Shown here: positions 24,275 to 32,857 of the stretch, in pieces | Layout: each line of letters opens with the position of its first letter | Numbering within the stretch: position 1 is the first letter of the stretch | Assembly: GCF_001311785.1 (NCBI RefSeq) | Contig: NZ_BBBX01000007.1 | Coordinates: 1-64,000, forward strand | From: Lacticaseibacillus saniviri JCM 17471 = DSM 24301 | Lineage (GTDB): Bacteria > Bacillota > Bacilli > Lactobacillales > Lactobacillaceae | Direction: 5' to 3' | Length of the DNA stretch: 64,000 nucleotides | Position numbers and translations under genes: made by a program | Notes under the pieces: model-generated | What the model was told of the DNA's origin: nothing | Database searches by the model: none | Seen by the model: the letters and a program-made list of their open reading frames with translations, nothing else

Positions 24275-24828
24275 TTAATTGAACTGGTCGGCGCGCGCCC
24301 ATTGATGCCCACCAAGATGATAGAAGAGAACGCCATTGAATTTTTCTGCAGCAACATGCCACTTCGTTCCTGGCTGAAGCACTTTACCGGTACCATTGCT
24401 GGAATAACTTGCGCCATTCAAGACGGCGACAGGTTTTGCTCCTACCGTCACCGTTTTATCGACGGCGATATTCACATAGTTTGCAACAACCCAACGATTG
24501 CCACCCAAATTATACCAAGCCATATTGTCATACCAGTATTGATCTTTAAAAGTTGCCACACTGAAAACACGCCACTTAGTCCCATGCTTCAATGTCTGCC
24601 CCGTAATGGGTGTTCCGGTGAGCGGCGCATTCCATACCGCCACGCCATAGCCTGGCACATAATCCACTTGGCCAACAGCTTGATTGGTGTGACTGTCAGC
24701 TTTCCTGATTTCACTGCTGATGTAGTCACAGTCGCAGGTGTCGCAGCGTGAACTGGTTCGCTATGTACGGCTGCGCCAATACCTGATAAACCCAATAACA
24801 TTGCTGCAATCATCATTGTCTTTTTCAT
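24275..24828 (-). CDS. Secreted KGYG/GGNQW repeat protein (one frameshift)
   Basis: Secreted protein of about 184 aa with signal peptide MKKTMMIAAMLLGLSGIGAA. It has a YVPGYGVAVWN segment and two repeats ending WYNLGGNRW and FYHLGGHQW, with GTKWRVF-type strands between. The frame breaks at TT 24680-24681; one more base restores IKAVGQVDYVPGYG. It is the close tandem paralogue of 24956-25489. Resembles SLAP/SH3 wall-binding domains; role unknown. GGAGAG precedes two adjacent ATG codons; the second gives the N-terminus shared with the paralogue. Confidence 0.78.
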
Positions 24829-24955
24829 CATAATTCTCTCCTTTTTTGAACACAGTTCTTCTTTCGTATACAACTAAGGAAGTTCATTTGAATCATAGAC
24901 GCTTGTCTGGCGTTCATTGGCTGATGGTACCGAGCGGAAATGCGCTCATGTGGCT

Positions 24956-25489
24956 TTATTTAAACTGATCAGCGCGTGCCCACTGGTTCCCACCAAGATT
25001 ATAGAAGAGAACACCACTGAACCGTTCTGCAACAACGCGCCACTTGGTTCCTGGCTGAATCACTTTACCAGTTCCCTTGCTTGAATAGCTCGACCCGGAC
25101 AGAATGTTTACCGGTTTTGCACCAACAGTAACGGTTTTGTTAACAAAGATATCCAAGTAGGTGCCGTCAACCCATTGACCGCCGCCAAGATTATACCAAG
25201 CAACGCCATTAATCATCGCTTTTTCGAACAACCGCCATGTTGTGCCAGTCTTTAATGTCTTTCCTTTGTTGACAATCACATTAGGCGAACCCCATACAGC
25301 AATCCCATAACCTTTGACGTAATCAACCCGGCCTACAGCCTTGATTGATGTCACATCTGCTTGCCAAGGCAATACCTTCGATGGATTCACAACCCCTGTT
25401 GTTGCCGCATTCACTTGCGCTCCCTGCATTGCGGCGCCCACACCTGACAAGCCGAGCAAAGCAGCGGCAATAACCAGTGTCTTTTTCAC
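24956..25489 (-). CDS. Secreted KGYG/GGNQW repeat protein
   Basis: Intact 177 aa protein, the best-preserved member of the family here. Signal peptide MKKTLVIAAALLGLSGVGAA; then DYVKGYGIAVWGSPN, GTTWRLFEKA, AWYNLGGGQWVDGTYL and a second repeat ending FYNLGGNQWARADQFK. The start is GTG after AGGAGG. Two direct repeats of LytTR-operator type lie 82-114 bases upstream, so the two-component system encoded next to it is the likely regulator. Confidence 0.82.
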   Translation of the reverse strand: MKKTLVIAAALLGLSGVGAAMQGAQVNAATTGVVNPSKVLPWQADVTSIKAVGRVDYVKGYGIAVWGSPNVIVNKGKTLKTGTTWRLFEKAMINGVAWYNLGGGQWVDGTYLDIFVNKTVTVGAKPVNILSGSSYSSKGTGKVIQPGTKWRVVAERFSGVLFYNLGGNQWARADQFK

Positions 25490-25570
25490 AATAATTCCTC
25501 CTCGTTTTCGAACAAGTTTAGATGCCTCGCCATTAGCATCTCTCGTTCAACACAATTTAGATTACCGCTT

Positions 25571-25602
25571 TGTAACATAATTGTCAAATTACTGTAACAT
25601 AA
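25571..25602 (-). promoter_or_regulatory. candidate LytTR operator (direct repeats)
   Basis: On the minus strand TTATGTTACA occurs twice (25602-25593 and 25580-25571) separated by 12 bases, a 22-base period. Two direct repeats with this spacing are the usual site for LytTR response regulators such as AgrA or ComE. It is upstream of the secreted-protein gene 24956-25489. Confidence 0.6.
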
Positions 25603-25690
25603 AACAAAGCCCAATATTTAGGAATAAGTGCCTATAAATAGGCGTTTATAAAAATTAAAAAATATAATCGTTTTTGTGACAAAAATGTTA

Positions 25691-25726
25691 CAAAAAGATG
25701 CGTTGCAACAAATTGTTACAACGCAC
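25691..25726 (-). terminator. intrinsic terminator after the histidine kinase gene
   Basis: On the minus strand GCGTTGTAACA pairs with TGTTGCAACGC, followed by ATCTTTTTG. Confidence 0.75.
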
Positions 25727-25737
25727 CGGTTGATGAG

Positions 25738-27060
25738 TTAGATGGCATCATTCAGCTCGATTGTTAATATCACCGTGAACCGTGTTGGCTTCACCTGAAA
25801 TTCCGCAAAAATCGCGTCATTTTGCGCCAACAACTCACTGGCACTAGCGAGACCGACGCCGCGATTATCACCTTTGGTCGAATAGCCCATGGTTGCAAGT
25901 CGATCGAGTGCAATCGGTTGATTCGCCGCGTAGCTATTCTCAATGATGATTTCGAGTGTCTGATCAACCTCAATTAGCGCGACATTCACTTTTTTATCAC
26001 TGCTCTCAGCTGCAGCTTCAATCGCATTATCAAGGAAGATGCCTAATAACCGATTGACTGTCACAGCTTGGGCTGCCAGTGATTCGATTACCATATTGGT
26101 CTCGACATCAAAATCGACCTGGTCCTGTTGGGCCGCCATCATCTTGGCCACAATCAGCCCATGAATGGCGCTATCATGGATCTGGTCAACACGAGTATCA
26201 CTCACTGTTGTGGTATCTGTCTCAATCAGTTGGTCAAGTGTCTGCTCAATCTTGGCCACATCATTTTTTTGCGCCATCGCGTACAAACCGACCAACAAAT
26301 TTTGATTGTCATGTTTGAATGCACGCAGTTTTTCATAGCTGTGTTCCAATTGCTGCACGTAATGTTCATTCGCAGCTAATTGTTGTGCTTGATGTTCACG
26401 AGTCACACTCGCCAAATGCGTTGAAACCACCGCCATCACCAGTAAGAGCCCCACGGTGACAATGATTGCCATCCAGAAGATGATGAGTCCCCACTGTTCA
26501 ATCATGAGCCCGAACCAATCAAACATCTGCCGCAACAAGATGAAGAGTAACAACAACCCACTCAGAAGGTTCAAGAACACGCGCTCTGTCCAATCATCGA
26601 TATAACGCGCCAAACGCGGTCGCACGCGATGACTAATCCAACGCACCAAGGCGTATCCAAGCGCCAATACCAGTGCAAATAGCAATGTATTGATACCAAC
26701 AAACAACTTATTGTAGGCAGCCGTCGTCAAGTGCGCACGTTTGAAAATCACTTGGGTGAGTACACCCACAATATTGACAATCACGAGGTTCGCCAGCATT
26801 GCCCGCACATAATTCATGAACGTATATATCCCTGGACGCTGATGCACTCGGAATAATCCCGCATAAGTCAGGGCAAGCAAGAAAATACTGGCGCTAAACC
26901 ACCAGTAGTCCGCGTACATGATGATTGGGATTGAGACGAGAGCCACACCAAGGTTCCACGAGGTTCGAATCGTCTTTGATTGTCCAAACAAAATGAGATA
27001 GAAGAAACCAATTGTAATGCCATCAATGACTGTTAACGTCAACGAGCCATAATCCACCAT
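25738..27060 (-). CDS. Histidine kinase, AgrC/HPK10 type
   Basis: Intact 440 aa sensor kinase. The first 210 aa hold about six membrane segments, as in peptide-sensing kinases. The phospho-acceptor box is RAFKHDNQNLLVGLY (HPK10 type), the N box is LLGIFLDNAIEAAAES, and GVGLASASELL is the glycine box. AAAGGAG precedes the ATG. It follows its response regulator gene by 54 bases. No AgrB-like protease or precursor peptide gene was found nearby, so the signal is unknown. Confidence 0.92.
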   Translation of the reverse strand: MVDYGSLTLTVIDGITIGFFYLILFGQSKTIRTSWNLGVALVSIPIIMYADYWWFSASIFLLALTYAGLFRVHQRPGIYTFMNYVRAMLANLVIVNIVGVLTQVIFKRAHLTTAAYNKLFVGINTLLFALVLALGYALVRWISHRVRPRLARYIDDWTERVFLNLLSGLLLLFILLRQMFDWFGLMIEQWGLIIFWMAIIVTVGLLLVMAVVSTHLASVTREHQAQQLAANEHYVQQLEHSYEKLRAFKHDNQNLLVGLYAMAQKNDVAKIEQTLDQLIETDTTTVSDTRVDQIHDSAIHGLIVAKMMAAQQDQVDFDVETNMVIESLAAQAVTVNRLLGIFLDNAIEAAAESSDKKVNVALIEVDQTLEIIIENSYAANQPIALDRLATMGYSTKGDNRGVGLASASELLAQNDAIFAEFQVKPTRFTVILTIELNDAI

Positions 27061-27114
27061 CTACCTTACTCCTTTTAATGTCCGCCTGGATACATGATAT
27101 CATCTCCTTTCGGA

Positions 27115-27876
27115 TCAGTGTTTCATATCTTGTAATGCTTGGTGTAATAATTTGATTGTTTGCTTAGAGCCGATCAATTCGCTGCCATCGACAAATACAA
27201 TGCGATCCGTCGCCATGTCAACACTCGCAATCCGCTTGGTGTTGAGCAACGTTTGCTTGTCCAGTCGATAGAATTGTGGCAGTGCCATACTGATACGCTT
27301 CAGTGTGTCGCGAAATTCAATGACGGTGTTTGTCGCATGCAGGACAACCTTGTGAATCGCACTATCGCCGGTGGTGAAATAGTCGATTTCAAACACTGGG
27401 ACGCGACGCACACGGGCCCGATCCGATATGATAAAGTAGTCCGTTTGATCATCACTGGGATGAATCTGGCGTTCACGGGCCAGATGCATATCTTTGATCA
27501 ACTCTTGCTCGATATGCTTAATACCGCGATCCTTCTCTATCATATCGAGTGGTTCCACTTTATACCGGAAAATTGTTGGTGCCAACTCATCGTGGGTCGT
27601 GATAAAGACAATCTTCGCTGTCGTGTCAGCTTTACGGATTGCCATCCCGAGATCGAGTCCTTTGACCAGCGAATCAGAAAATTCTATATCAAGAATATAT
27701 AATCGCGAGTTTTCTGGATCTGGGGTCTGTTCAATCAATTCCAAAACATCCGTTGGATTACTGGTGGCGAGAATCAGATCGCCAGGAAACTGATTGGCGA
27801 TAATCTCATTATTCACAATCAGTTTGTAGATATTCAGCAATTCCGTGTTATCTTCACACATGACAATTTCTAGCAT
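27115..27876 (-). CDS. LytTR family response regulator, AgrA/ComE type
   Basis: Intact 253 aa. The receiver domain starts LEIVMCEDN (acidic pocket) with the phospho-Asp in RLYILDIEF and the conserved Lys region VEPLDMIEK. The C-terminal LytTR DNA-binding domain contains FYRLDKQTLLNTKRIASVD. It is cotranscribed with the AgrC-type kinase downstream and divergent from an Rgg-like gene. Likely target: the direct repeats at 25571-25602. Confidence 0.92.
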   Translation of the reverse strand: MLEIVMCEDNTELLNIYKLIVNNEIIANQFPGDLILATSNPTDVLELIEQTPDPENSRLYILDIEFSDSLVKGLDLGMAIRKADTTAKIVFITTHDELAPTIFRYKVEPLDMIEKDRGIKHIEQELIKDMHLARERQIHPSDDQTDYFIISDRARVRRVPVFEIDYFTTGDSAIHKVVLHATNTVIEFRDTLKRISMALPQFYRLDKQTLLNTKRIASVDMATDRIVFVDGSELIGSKQTIKLLHQALQDMKH

Positions 27877-27925
27877 TTGACTCGCCTTCTTTCCAAATAT
27901 ACTTTTTAATGCTCATGACGCTTTC

Positions 27926-27944
27926 CTATCCTTTAAACGGATAG
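27926..27944. promoter_or_regulatory. inverted repeat in divergent promoter region
   Basis: CTATCC and GGATAG flank TTTAAAC between the response regulator and the Rgg-like gene. One extra G would make it a perfect 20-base palindrome. A candidate operator for either regulator. Confidence 0.4.
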
Positions 27945-28008
27945 TTAGGTGTGGTAAACTTAATTCAATTAATCTAATTGAGGTGATCATCATTTTTTAG
28001 GGCAAACT

Positions 28009-28785
28009 ATGGCCAAAGTACGTAAAGAACAAGGCTTCACGCAAGCAGAACTCGCCGATGGTATCTGTAAGCAAAATACGATCAGCAAAATCGAACGCCA
28101 CAATATCGCACCCACCATTCGGACCCTTATCGCGCTATGTCAGCGTCTGGGGTTAACACTCAATGATGTTTTCTCCGAATTCTCTGCCGAATTGCAGCAA
28201 GAGCAACGCAGCCTTTTTGCGAGCGTTGAACACGATATTCTCGCTGAACAACTCACCGATGCGAACGACAAGCTCAGCTTGGTTGATCCCGCATCACTGT
28301 CACAGACAGATCAGGCCACTTATCATATGTATCAAGCACTGTTGATTACACTCAACCATCAACAACCATCTGCGTTCATGTTGGATCAAATTCTAACAGA
28401 AACGCGCAGTGATCCCTACAATATCAACACATTGATTGCTTACTTACTGAAGGCACAAAATTACGTGCAATCCAATCAACAAGAAGAAGCCCAATACTTT
28501 ATTTCAATTATTGCCGATGTCACGCAGGAGAATATTGCCATTCCTGATGCCAATACTTTCCAGCGTATCACGCTATGCGAAGGCATGGCCGCCTTCTACT
28601 TGGCAGCGAATAACCTTGAGCAAGCCAATAAGTATGCGCAATGGGGGGTGGATATCAATCTCGAAACCCACCAGACCCTTTTACTCGATCGTCTCTTGAT
28701 GATTCTGTCCAAGACAACGACCGATAAAGCAACCGCGAAATTACGGGAACAACAAGCTACAAGTTTAGCACAGCTGTTTCAATAA
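28009..28785 (+). CDS. Rgg/PlcR-like helix-turn-helix regulator
   Basis: About 258 aa. XRE-type helix-turn-helix (KEQGFTQAELADGICKQNTI SKIE region) followed by a helical, TPR-like C-terminal domain, as in peptide-responsive Rgg regulators. The ATG at 28009 has no ribosome binding site. A GAGGTGATC lies 15-20 bases upstream, followed by T6 27993-27998 where a lost base probably hides the real start; family members begin around FLGQTMAKVRKEQG, about six residues earlier. Divergent from the LytTR two-component genes, so it may share their regulatory circuit. Confidence 0.85.
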   Translation: MAKVRKEQGFTQAELADGICKQNTISKIERHNIAPTIRTLIALCQRLGLTLNDVFSEFSAELQQEQRSLFASVEHDILAEQLTDANDKLSLVDPASLSQTDQATYHMYQALLITLNHQQPSAFMLDQILTETRSDPYNINTLIAYLLKAQNYVQSNQQEEAQYFISIIADVTQENIAIPDANTFQRITLCEGMAAFYLAANNLEQANKYAQWGVDINLETHQTLLLDRLLMILSKTTTDKATAKLREQQATSLAQLFQ

Positions 28786-28826
28786 TCATACGGGCGGATA
28801 ACAAAAGTCATCTATTGTGACACAAA

Positions 28827-28871
28827 TAAATAGAGGTATCTCAACATTCTCGTTGGGATACCTCTATTTTA
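28827..28871. terminator. bidirectional terminator
   Basis: AAATAGAGGTATC..AAC pairs with GTT..GATACCTCTATTT between convergent genes. Confidence 0.88.
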
Positions 28872-28903
28872 GTTCATTTTTTAGCATTTAGGCCGCTAAT
28901 GCA

Positions 28904-29507
28904 TTATTTTGGGACTTCTTTATTGCGTCTGGCGACATGCAATTCAATCCGACGTTCAGGAATCACCCAGAGCAGCAACAACAAACTATCGATAATGATG
29001 GTCAACGGTGGCCATACCAGGGCAAAAAAAGACGGCCACAATGTTGCCAGCAATCGAGATAAACGGTTTGTTGTAGCCTCGGCCCAATAGCTTGTTGATC
29101 TCAGAGTTGGTCCCACTTGCCTTAATCAGGGACCGAATCAAAAAGTAAAACATGATATTGGTCACCAACACGACAGCCCCATACGTCATTTCTGGCGCGT
29201 AACTGTCGATGTGATGTTCGCCAACCCAGGCGGTGACAAAGGGGAACATTGAAATGACTAATAGGAATAAAATGTTACTCCACAATACCCTACCGTTAAT
29301 TGATTTCACAATTTGAAACAGGTGATGATGATTGTTCCAGTACACGGCAAGGGTCAAAAATGAGACCAGATAAATGACGAAGGTATACCGCAGACTCCAC
29401 AGGGCGGAAAAGCTTCCACCATCAGGTGGCGTCAATTCCAATACCATAACGGTGATAATGATGGCAATCACACCATCCGTGAACGCCTCTAAACGATTTT
29501 TAGGCAT
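28904..29507 (-). CDS. TMEM175/DUF1211 family membrane protein (one frameshift)
   Basis: Bacterial TMEM175-like protein, some of which are potassium channels. The diagnostic start MPKNRLEAFTDGVIAIIITV (RxxxFxDGVxAI) is complete, with about six membrane segments in total. The frame breaks at A7 29024-29030 (one too many); removing one base joins IVAVFFALVWPPLTIIIDS and gives about 200 aa. Its start overlaps the end of the sirtuin gene. Confidence 0.85.
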
Positions 29508-30198
29508 AAGCATCCAACTTTCCAAAAATTTCATCGAGCTCACCCAACACGAGTTCGGCCCGCGCCGGTAATGTGATCTGTTCGCGGTTGATGGCGACCA
29601 ATTGCGCTGATGGATCAGCGTATTGAATCAAGCCCGCAAATGGATACACTTGAAAGCTGGTACCGGCAACGATGACCAAATCTGCGCGGGAAACAGCATC
29701 GATTGCGGCTTCAACGACGGGTTCCGCAATCGGTTCACCATACAACACAATCCCTGGCCGATAAATACCGCCGTCTTCTTCATGGCGGTCCGACTGCAGA
29801 TACTGGGCAACGCTAGTGATATGACCACAGGTTTGACAATAGATATTGCCCAGGTTCCCGTGAAATTCGACGAGATGTTCCTTTCCGGCCAAGCGATCCA
29901 AGCCATCCACATTCTGGGTCACCACCGCACCTTTTTGGTTAGTGATACGGGCCATAACACGATGCACCACATTGGGTTTGGCGTCCGGATAGTACATGTG
30001 ATCTGCCACGAAGCGATGAAATCCCTCATGATCGGTCACCAAGTGCTCGTGCGACAGCGCATATTCCGGCTGCATCTGTCCCGCATACAAACCCGTTTTG
30101 GAGCGATAATCAGGAATCCCGGACAATGTCGAGACCCCCGCTCCGGTCAAAAAAGTCACAAATTTAGCCTGATCAATCGCATGCTTCAAATCAAACAT
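29500..30198 (-). CDS. NAD-dependent protein deacylase, sirtuin family
   Basis: Intact 232 aa. NAD-binding TGAGVSTLSGIPDYRS, TQNVDGLDRLAG with the catalytic His in EFHGNL, and GTSFQVYPFAGL. The zinc ribbon shows one Cys pair (YCQTCG); the second pair expected before GGIYRPGIVLYGE is absent, the stretch reading DRHEEDGG. The protein may not bind zinc in the usual way. Ribosome binding site TAGGAGGC precedes the ATG. Confidence 0.92.
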   Translation of the reverse strand: MFDLKHAIDQAKFVTFLTGAGVSTLSGIPDYRSKTGLYAGQMQPEYALSHEHLVTDHEGFHRFVADHMYYPDAKPNVVHRVMARITNQKGAVVTQNVDGLDRLAGKEHLVEFHGNLGNIYCQTCGHITSVAQYLQSDRHEEDGGIYRPGIVLYGEPIAEPVVEAAIDAVSRADLVIVAGTSFQVYPFAGLIQYADPSAQLVAINREQITLPARAELVLGELDEIFGKLDAYA

Positions 30199-30220
30199 AA
30201 CCTAGCCTCCTAGAGATAAG

Positions 30221-31165
30221 TTATCTGATGGCGTAGTCCAAGTGATAGGCTGTCAGAATGTCTTGCAGCGAGCGTTGATACAATTGCTGGAAGGCTTCTG
30301 GCGTTGTCTGCGCCTGTGTGAGCGGTAAAACAAAGGCATTCTGTTGGTCGCTCTTGCCAACTGCGACATAAGCGCGTTCCTTCGTGTCACGATCGCGATA
30401 CTCACTGTGCTTGAGTTCAAACACCTGATTTAAGGTCAACCGCAATTGACGTTCGGACAAGACCGGCGGAATCGTCGCAAATTCTGGATTATTGGTCTCT
30501 TGGTAGCCAAAGCGTGTAATCATCGTGTCAAAATCAGCTAGCAAGCGCACGGCAGCACGGCGAAATGCAAATGGCGTGTCTGGTGCCTTCTCAATGATGC
30601 CTTGATACAACGCCTTAGCCTGTGGATAGGCAACTGGAAATGCCGCCTGCCATTGTGCTTGTTGCGCCTCATCACCGCCGTTCATGAAGACCAAGTGATC
30701 GGTCAGGGATAATACCCGGAAAATAAACAATTCTTCGCTATCAGGTGTTTCCGCTGGCACCGCGTCCTCAAACGCAGCGGTGACCTGGTCAACAACCTCT
30801 GGCGTAATCAAGCCATGCTCACGTTGCCACGCCACGACTAAGACATGCGCCACGGTATTATACAGGGTGGTGCTGGTCGCGTAGAGTTGATCATCTAATT
30901 GCGGTTGGCCGGTTAACAGATGATATTGAAGCTGTGGGAAATTCTTGAATTGTAACATCATGTGCATCAATTCATGACTCAAGGTGTAATCGACATTTGT
31001 GGTGTCGGTCACTTGAATCTCGATGCTGCCATCAGGTTTGATCACTTCTTGGCTATCTTCATGGCGCAAGTAGCCGCTCGCATCCCCTGAGATGACCACG
31101 TTGATCTCACCATCGTAATGCGTCTTCAAATCGTTTAATAGTGTCGCTACTGTTTCTGAATACAT
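30221..31165 (-). CDS. HExxH-containing protein, putative metalloprotease-like
   Basis: 314 aa, intact. LSHELMHMM is an HExxH zinc-protease-type motif, with the preceding TTNVDYT; the rest is helical and not recognised. Similar lactobacillal proteins are, as I recall, annotated IpaB/EvcA family, a label without clear function. The ATG at 31165 follows TAGGAGGAAAA and is preferred to the upstream codon. Ten bases downstream of the PHP gene, so one operon. Confidence 0.7.
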   Translation of the reverse strand: MYSETVATLLNDLKTHYDGEINVVISGDASGYLRHEDSQEVIKPDGSIEIQVTDTTNVDYTLSHELMHMMLQFKNFPQLQYHLLTGQPQLDDQLYATSTTLYNTVAHVLVVAWQREHGLITPEVVDQVTAAFEDAVPAETPDSEELFIFRVLSLTDHLVFMNGGDEAQQAQWQAAFPVAYPQAKALYQGIIEKAPDTPFAFRRAAVRLLADFDTMITRFGYQETNNPEFATIPPVLSERQLRLTLNQVFELKHSEYRDRDTKERAYVAVGKSDQQNAFVLPLTQAQTTPEAFQQLYQRSLQDILTAYHLDYAIR

Positions 31166-31175
31166 GGTTTTCCTC

Positions 31176-31955
31176 CTAAATTGACACGGCACTGGGGCGG
31201 TGATTCTGATAAGTCACGATGTGGTCAACACCCAATTCGTGCAACATCGCGACCGCATCATCAAAATGCGCGGCATATTTGCTGGCTTCGTGGGCATCAC
31301 TGCCAATCGTGAACAGCTCACCACCCGCTTCCAAATACCATGGAATCACGGTCGCATACAGGGCCTGATTGTGCCAGCGATACATTGACTTAGTGTTGAG
31401 CTCAAAGGCCAGCTGCCATTCCACCATGTGCGCAAACAACTGCATCAGTTGCGGTTTGGCCCAGTCAGTGAGCTGTTCTGGGTTCACATCCAAGACGCGA
31501 AGGCCGTAATCAAAATGCGCCAACACATCCGCATCATGAAATTGTGCGAGGCCGTCGAGCATCCGCTGATAATAGGTCTGCACGTGCTGCTTTGGGTCCA
31601 GTGTCCTAAATGACGCATGTTGATAATCATGTTGCCCATCGTGATGGAAACTGAGTAATGTCAGATCGTACTGGTTAGCCGCCAGATAGGCCTTGATCTG
31701 TGGCAGTGCCGGCTGGTAGAAGCCGACTTCAATGCCCCGCAGCAGTTGATTCGGATATCGTTGCTTCATCCGCGCCATTTTGGCGAGATAAGCCGCATAA
31801 TCAGGTTGACTGTCCTGAAACTGCGCGTCCGGGTTATGGAATTCCAAGTGTTCCGTGGTCACCACTGGCCGCGTGGTTTGGGTCAAATACTGTTCCAAGT
31901 CGGCGTCCGAATCAAATGAAAAATTGGTATGCAGATGCTGATCGTAATAAGTCAT
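31176..31955 (-). CDS. PHP-domain phosphoesterase, histidinol-phosphatase-like
   Basis: Intact 259 aa. Metal ligands typical of PHP: DQHLHTNFSFDS, TTEHLEFH, IEVGFY, LSFHHDGQHD, LAHFDYG and TIGSDAHEASKYA. This matches the HisK/HisJ-type histidinol-phosphatase group, but no histidine genes lie nearby, so another phosphate ester may be the substrate. AAGGGGGAG precedes the ATG. Confidence 0.85.
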   Translation of the reverse strand: MTYYDQHLHTNFSFDSDADLEQYLTQTTRPVVTTEHLEFHNPDAQFQDSQPDYAAYLAKMARMKQRYPNQLLRGIEVGFYQPALPQIKAYLAANQYDLTLLSFHHDGQHDYQHASFRTLDPKQHVQTYYQRMLDGLAQFHDADVLAHFDYGLRVLDVNPEQLTDWAKPQLMQLFAHMVEWQLAFELNTKSMYRWHNQALYATVIPWYLEAGGELFTIGSDAHEASKYAAHFDDAVAMLHELGVDHIVTYQNHRPSAVSI

Positions 31956-32019
31956 AGCTCCCCCTTATGGCGTGTCAAAGTGCTACCATTAAGATAACCT
32001 TACTAAGGAGGAATTTCAA

Positions 32020-32529
32020 ATGAGAGTAGCCGTTCCTTTGAATGCGAATTATCTAGATGACCGGTATGGTAAATACGCGATTGGCGCTGACCTACATGCC
32101 GGTTACCCTGTTACCAGCTTCCCTATCAGCATCTCAAACGTGCCCGATGACACCGTCACATTTGCCCTCTGGTTGGTGGACTATGACGCGATTCCCGTCT
32201 CGGGGTTCACTTGGATTCACTGGAACGTGGCAGACATTCCAGCCACCGTCACCGAGATTCCAGAAGACGCGAGCCGCAGTGGTATCGTGCCAATGGTCCA
32301 AGGTAATAATTCGAATGCCGGCAGCCTCGTCCATGAGACTGATCCTGCCATCACGCAACATTATGTGGGACCACAACCACCCAATGGCGATCACAGCTAC
32401 ACATTGACCGTGTTTGCATTAGACACCAAGCTCAATCTCAAACCTGGCTTCTGGTTGAATGAGGCACGGCATGCGATGGCGGGCCACATCTTGGCACAAA
32501 CGAGTGTGGAATTGAGATCAAGAGCGTGA
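32020..32529 (+). CDS. YbhB/YbcL family PEBP-like protein
   Basis: Intact 169 aa phosphatidylethanolamine-binding-protein fold. Ligand-site parts are WLVDYDA, FTWIHWNVADIP and the block HYVGPQPPNGDHSYTL. No catalytic role is established for bacterial members. TAAGGAGG precedes the ATG. The final codons LRSRA and the TGA stop come from the AGAGCGTGA that starts the repeat array. Confidence 0.9.
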   Translation: MRVAVPLNANYLDDRYGKYAIGADLHAGYPVTSFPISISNVPDDTVTFALWLVDYDAIPVSGFTWIHWNVADIPATVTEIPEDASRSGIVPMVQGNNSNAGSLVHETDPAITQHYVGPQPPNGDHSYTLTVFALDTKLNLKPGFWLNEARHAMAGHILAQTSVELRSRA

Positions 32530-32536
32530 GAAAAGA

Positions 32537-32647
32537 GCGTGAACCCACACGGGTTGGCTGTGAGCACTAACGGGACTCGCGAAACAATCGTGGTTTTGAC
32601 GATTGTCGTGAGTCTGGTTAGGCGGAACAGGCAGTGTGGGTGAGCGC
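32537..32647 (+). repeat. structured repeat module, type A (locus II)
   Basis: 111 nt. GCGT-GA-ACCCACAC pairs with GTGTGGGT-GA-GCGC; core GAGCACTAAC ... GTTAGGCGGA; apical hairpin GACTCGCG.AACAATCGT pairs with ACGATTGTCGTGAGTC. Linker GTTTAGA at 32648-32654. Confidence 0.82.
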
Positions 32648-32654
32648 GTTTAGA

Positions 32655-32689
32655 GCGTGACAAGTCCCACTCAGCAATCGAGTACTAAC
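32655..32689 (+). repeat. truncated type B module (locus II)
   Basis: Only the 5' half: GCGT-GA-CAAGTCCC, then CAATC and the core strand GAGTACTAAC, where the match stops. Confidence 0.65.
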
Positions 32690-32702
32690 TGAACGATTCA
32701 AA

Positions 32703-32736
32703 TAGCGGTGCAGCAAGTTGTTGCACCGCTACTTTT
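32703..32736 (+). terminator. intrinsic terminator after locus II array
   Basis: TAGCGGTGCA pairs with TGCACCGCTA, then CTTTTG. As at locus I, the array is followed by a terminator. Confidence 0.82.
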
Positions 32737-32780
32737 GTGTCCTAAGTCCCTCCTGTGATTATTTTCGTCGTTGCTTATAT

Positions 32781-32802
32781 TGTAAGCGCTTTATGATATA
32801 AT
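32781..32802 (+). promoter_or_regulatory. promoter -10 box and cre-like site of the reductase gene
   Basis: TATAAT at 32797-32802 with no clear -35 box. TGTAAGCGCTTTAT (32781-32794) fits the first 12 positions of the cre consensus and sits in the spacer, so CcpA could block this promoter. Confidence 0.5.
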
Positions 32803-32857
32803 TAGACCGTAGCGAACGAGCCACCAGCACTAGGACTAATTTTAGGAGGAATGGTTT

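Noticed and set aside
25490-27114. AgrD-like pheromone precursor gene near the AgrC/AgrA-type pair
   Set aside because: No short frame with a ribosome site and the acidic C-terminal pattern was found beside the kinase or regulator, and no AgrB.
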